Shown in pieces: positions 63,851-64,000 of a DNA stretch of 64,000 bases. The stretch spans positions 2,790,001-2,854,000 of the forward strand of contig NZ_VOQS01000003.1 of assembly GCF_007995085.1 (NCBI RefSeq), given 5' to 3'. The notes below the pieces were generated by a model that saw only the letters and a list, made by a program, of their open reading frames with translations, had not been told where the DNA came from and did not search any database. Numbering within the stretch: the first letter of the stretch is position 1; every line of letters starts with the position of its first letter. Source of the DNA: Paraburkholderia azotifigens. Lineage in GTDB: Bacteria > Pseudomonadota > Gammaproteobacteria > Burkholderiales > Burkholderiaceae. Made by a program: the position numbers and the translations under genes.

Positions 63851-64000
63851 TCAGACGGACAGCGAGGGCGAGCATGGTATCTGCACGGTAAAGCGGGTAC
63901 CACCGTCTGATGATTCAACGCTTATTGTTCCCTGATGCGCGGAGGCGATGCAGCGGCAAATGTAAAGGCCAAGACCCATACCAGCGGCCATTCCGCTCCG
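63851..64000 (-). CDS. C-terminal end of a histidine kinase (partial)
   Basis: The last 49 residues run off the window edge: GMGLGLYICRCIASAHQGTI and then SDGGTRFTVQIP. This is the G2 box and final strand of a HATPase_c domain. Everything upstream is outside the window. Confidence 0.8.
   Translation of the reverse strand, partial: RSGMAAGMGLGLYICRCIASAHQGTISVESSDGGTRFTVQIPCSPSLSV

Noticed and set aside
1..64000. CRISPR arrays, rRNA and tRNA genes
   Set aside because: Looked for regular short repeats with spacers and for conserved RNA sequences by eye; none recognised.

Overview
This 64 kb window is GC-rich DNA from a beta-proteobacterium of the Burkholderia/Paraburkholderia type. The arcDABC order, the Burkholderia-like stress and low-oxygen genes, and the mix of IS6, IS5 and IS21 elements all fit a secondary chromosome or megaplasmid. 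No rRNA, tRNA or CRISPR array was seen. All family assignments come from reading motifs, not from database searches.

Region 1 (about 1-24 kb) looks like a low-oxygen / energy-stress regulon. It holds a Mg2+ P-type ATPase (mgtA), a LOG-family protein, CBS-BON and BON proteins, acetyl-CoA synthetase (acs), a two-PAS NarL-type sensor kinase, the arginine deiminase pathway (arcDABC), a MetA-type outer-membrane protein, a DUF2252 protein, an alpha/beta hydrolase, a cation:proton antiporter, an internally deleted SulP transporter and a VIT-like membrane protein. Its unifying feature is a series of FNR/ANR-like palindromes (TTGAY-N4-RTCAA) in the intergenic regions at 2871, 4451, 4594, 8207, 15310, 16490, 22068 and 22231, with a weaker copy at 23590. 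None was noticed in the remaining 40 kb. Arginine deiminase supplies ATP without oxygen, which fits this control.

Region 2 (24-29 kb) carries a family-1 encapsulin with its DyP peroxidase cargo, whose C-terminal targeting peptide is visible. A divergent formaldehyde-activating-enzyme homologue lies beside them, followed by a Tn3 transposase fragment and small hypotheticals.

Region 3 (29.6-36 kb) is a signalling cluster: a class III cyclase/STAND ATPase/TPR protein, a patatin phospholipase, an HD phosphohydrolase and a second class III cyclase with an FHA domain. The make-up recalls cyclic-nucleotide-activated defence (Pycsar/CBASS), though no such role is shown here.

Region 4 (36-46 kb) is a probable defence island. 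It begins with about 210-bp repeats, then a 1247-residue protein with a PD-(D/E)XK-like N-terminus and helical C-terminus, a HEPN-like winged-helix protein, a membrane-protein/AlbA (Schlafen) gene pair, a DUF2971 protein and an MNT nucleotidyltransferase.

Region 5 (46-62 kb) is rich in mobile DNA: an IS6-family element, an IS5-family element, a DUF3701-type tyrosine recombinase, and an IS21 element that has interrupted a lipoprotein gene whose reading frame can be restored exactly. Embedded in it is a locus of two small secreted Asn/Thr-rich repeat proteins, a CsgG-like outer-membrane lipoprotein and a periplasmic MORN-repeat protein. This may be an undescribed curli-like secretion system, split by the IS5-family insertion.

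Region 6 (62-64 kb) has a LysR regulator divergent from an EamA transporter, and the 3' end of a histidine kinase running off the window.
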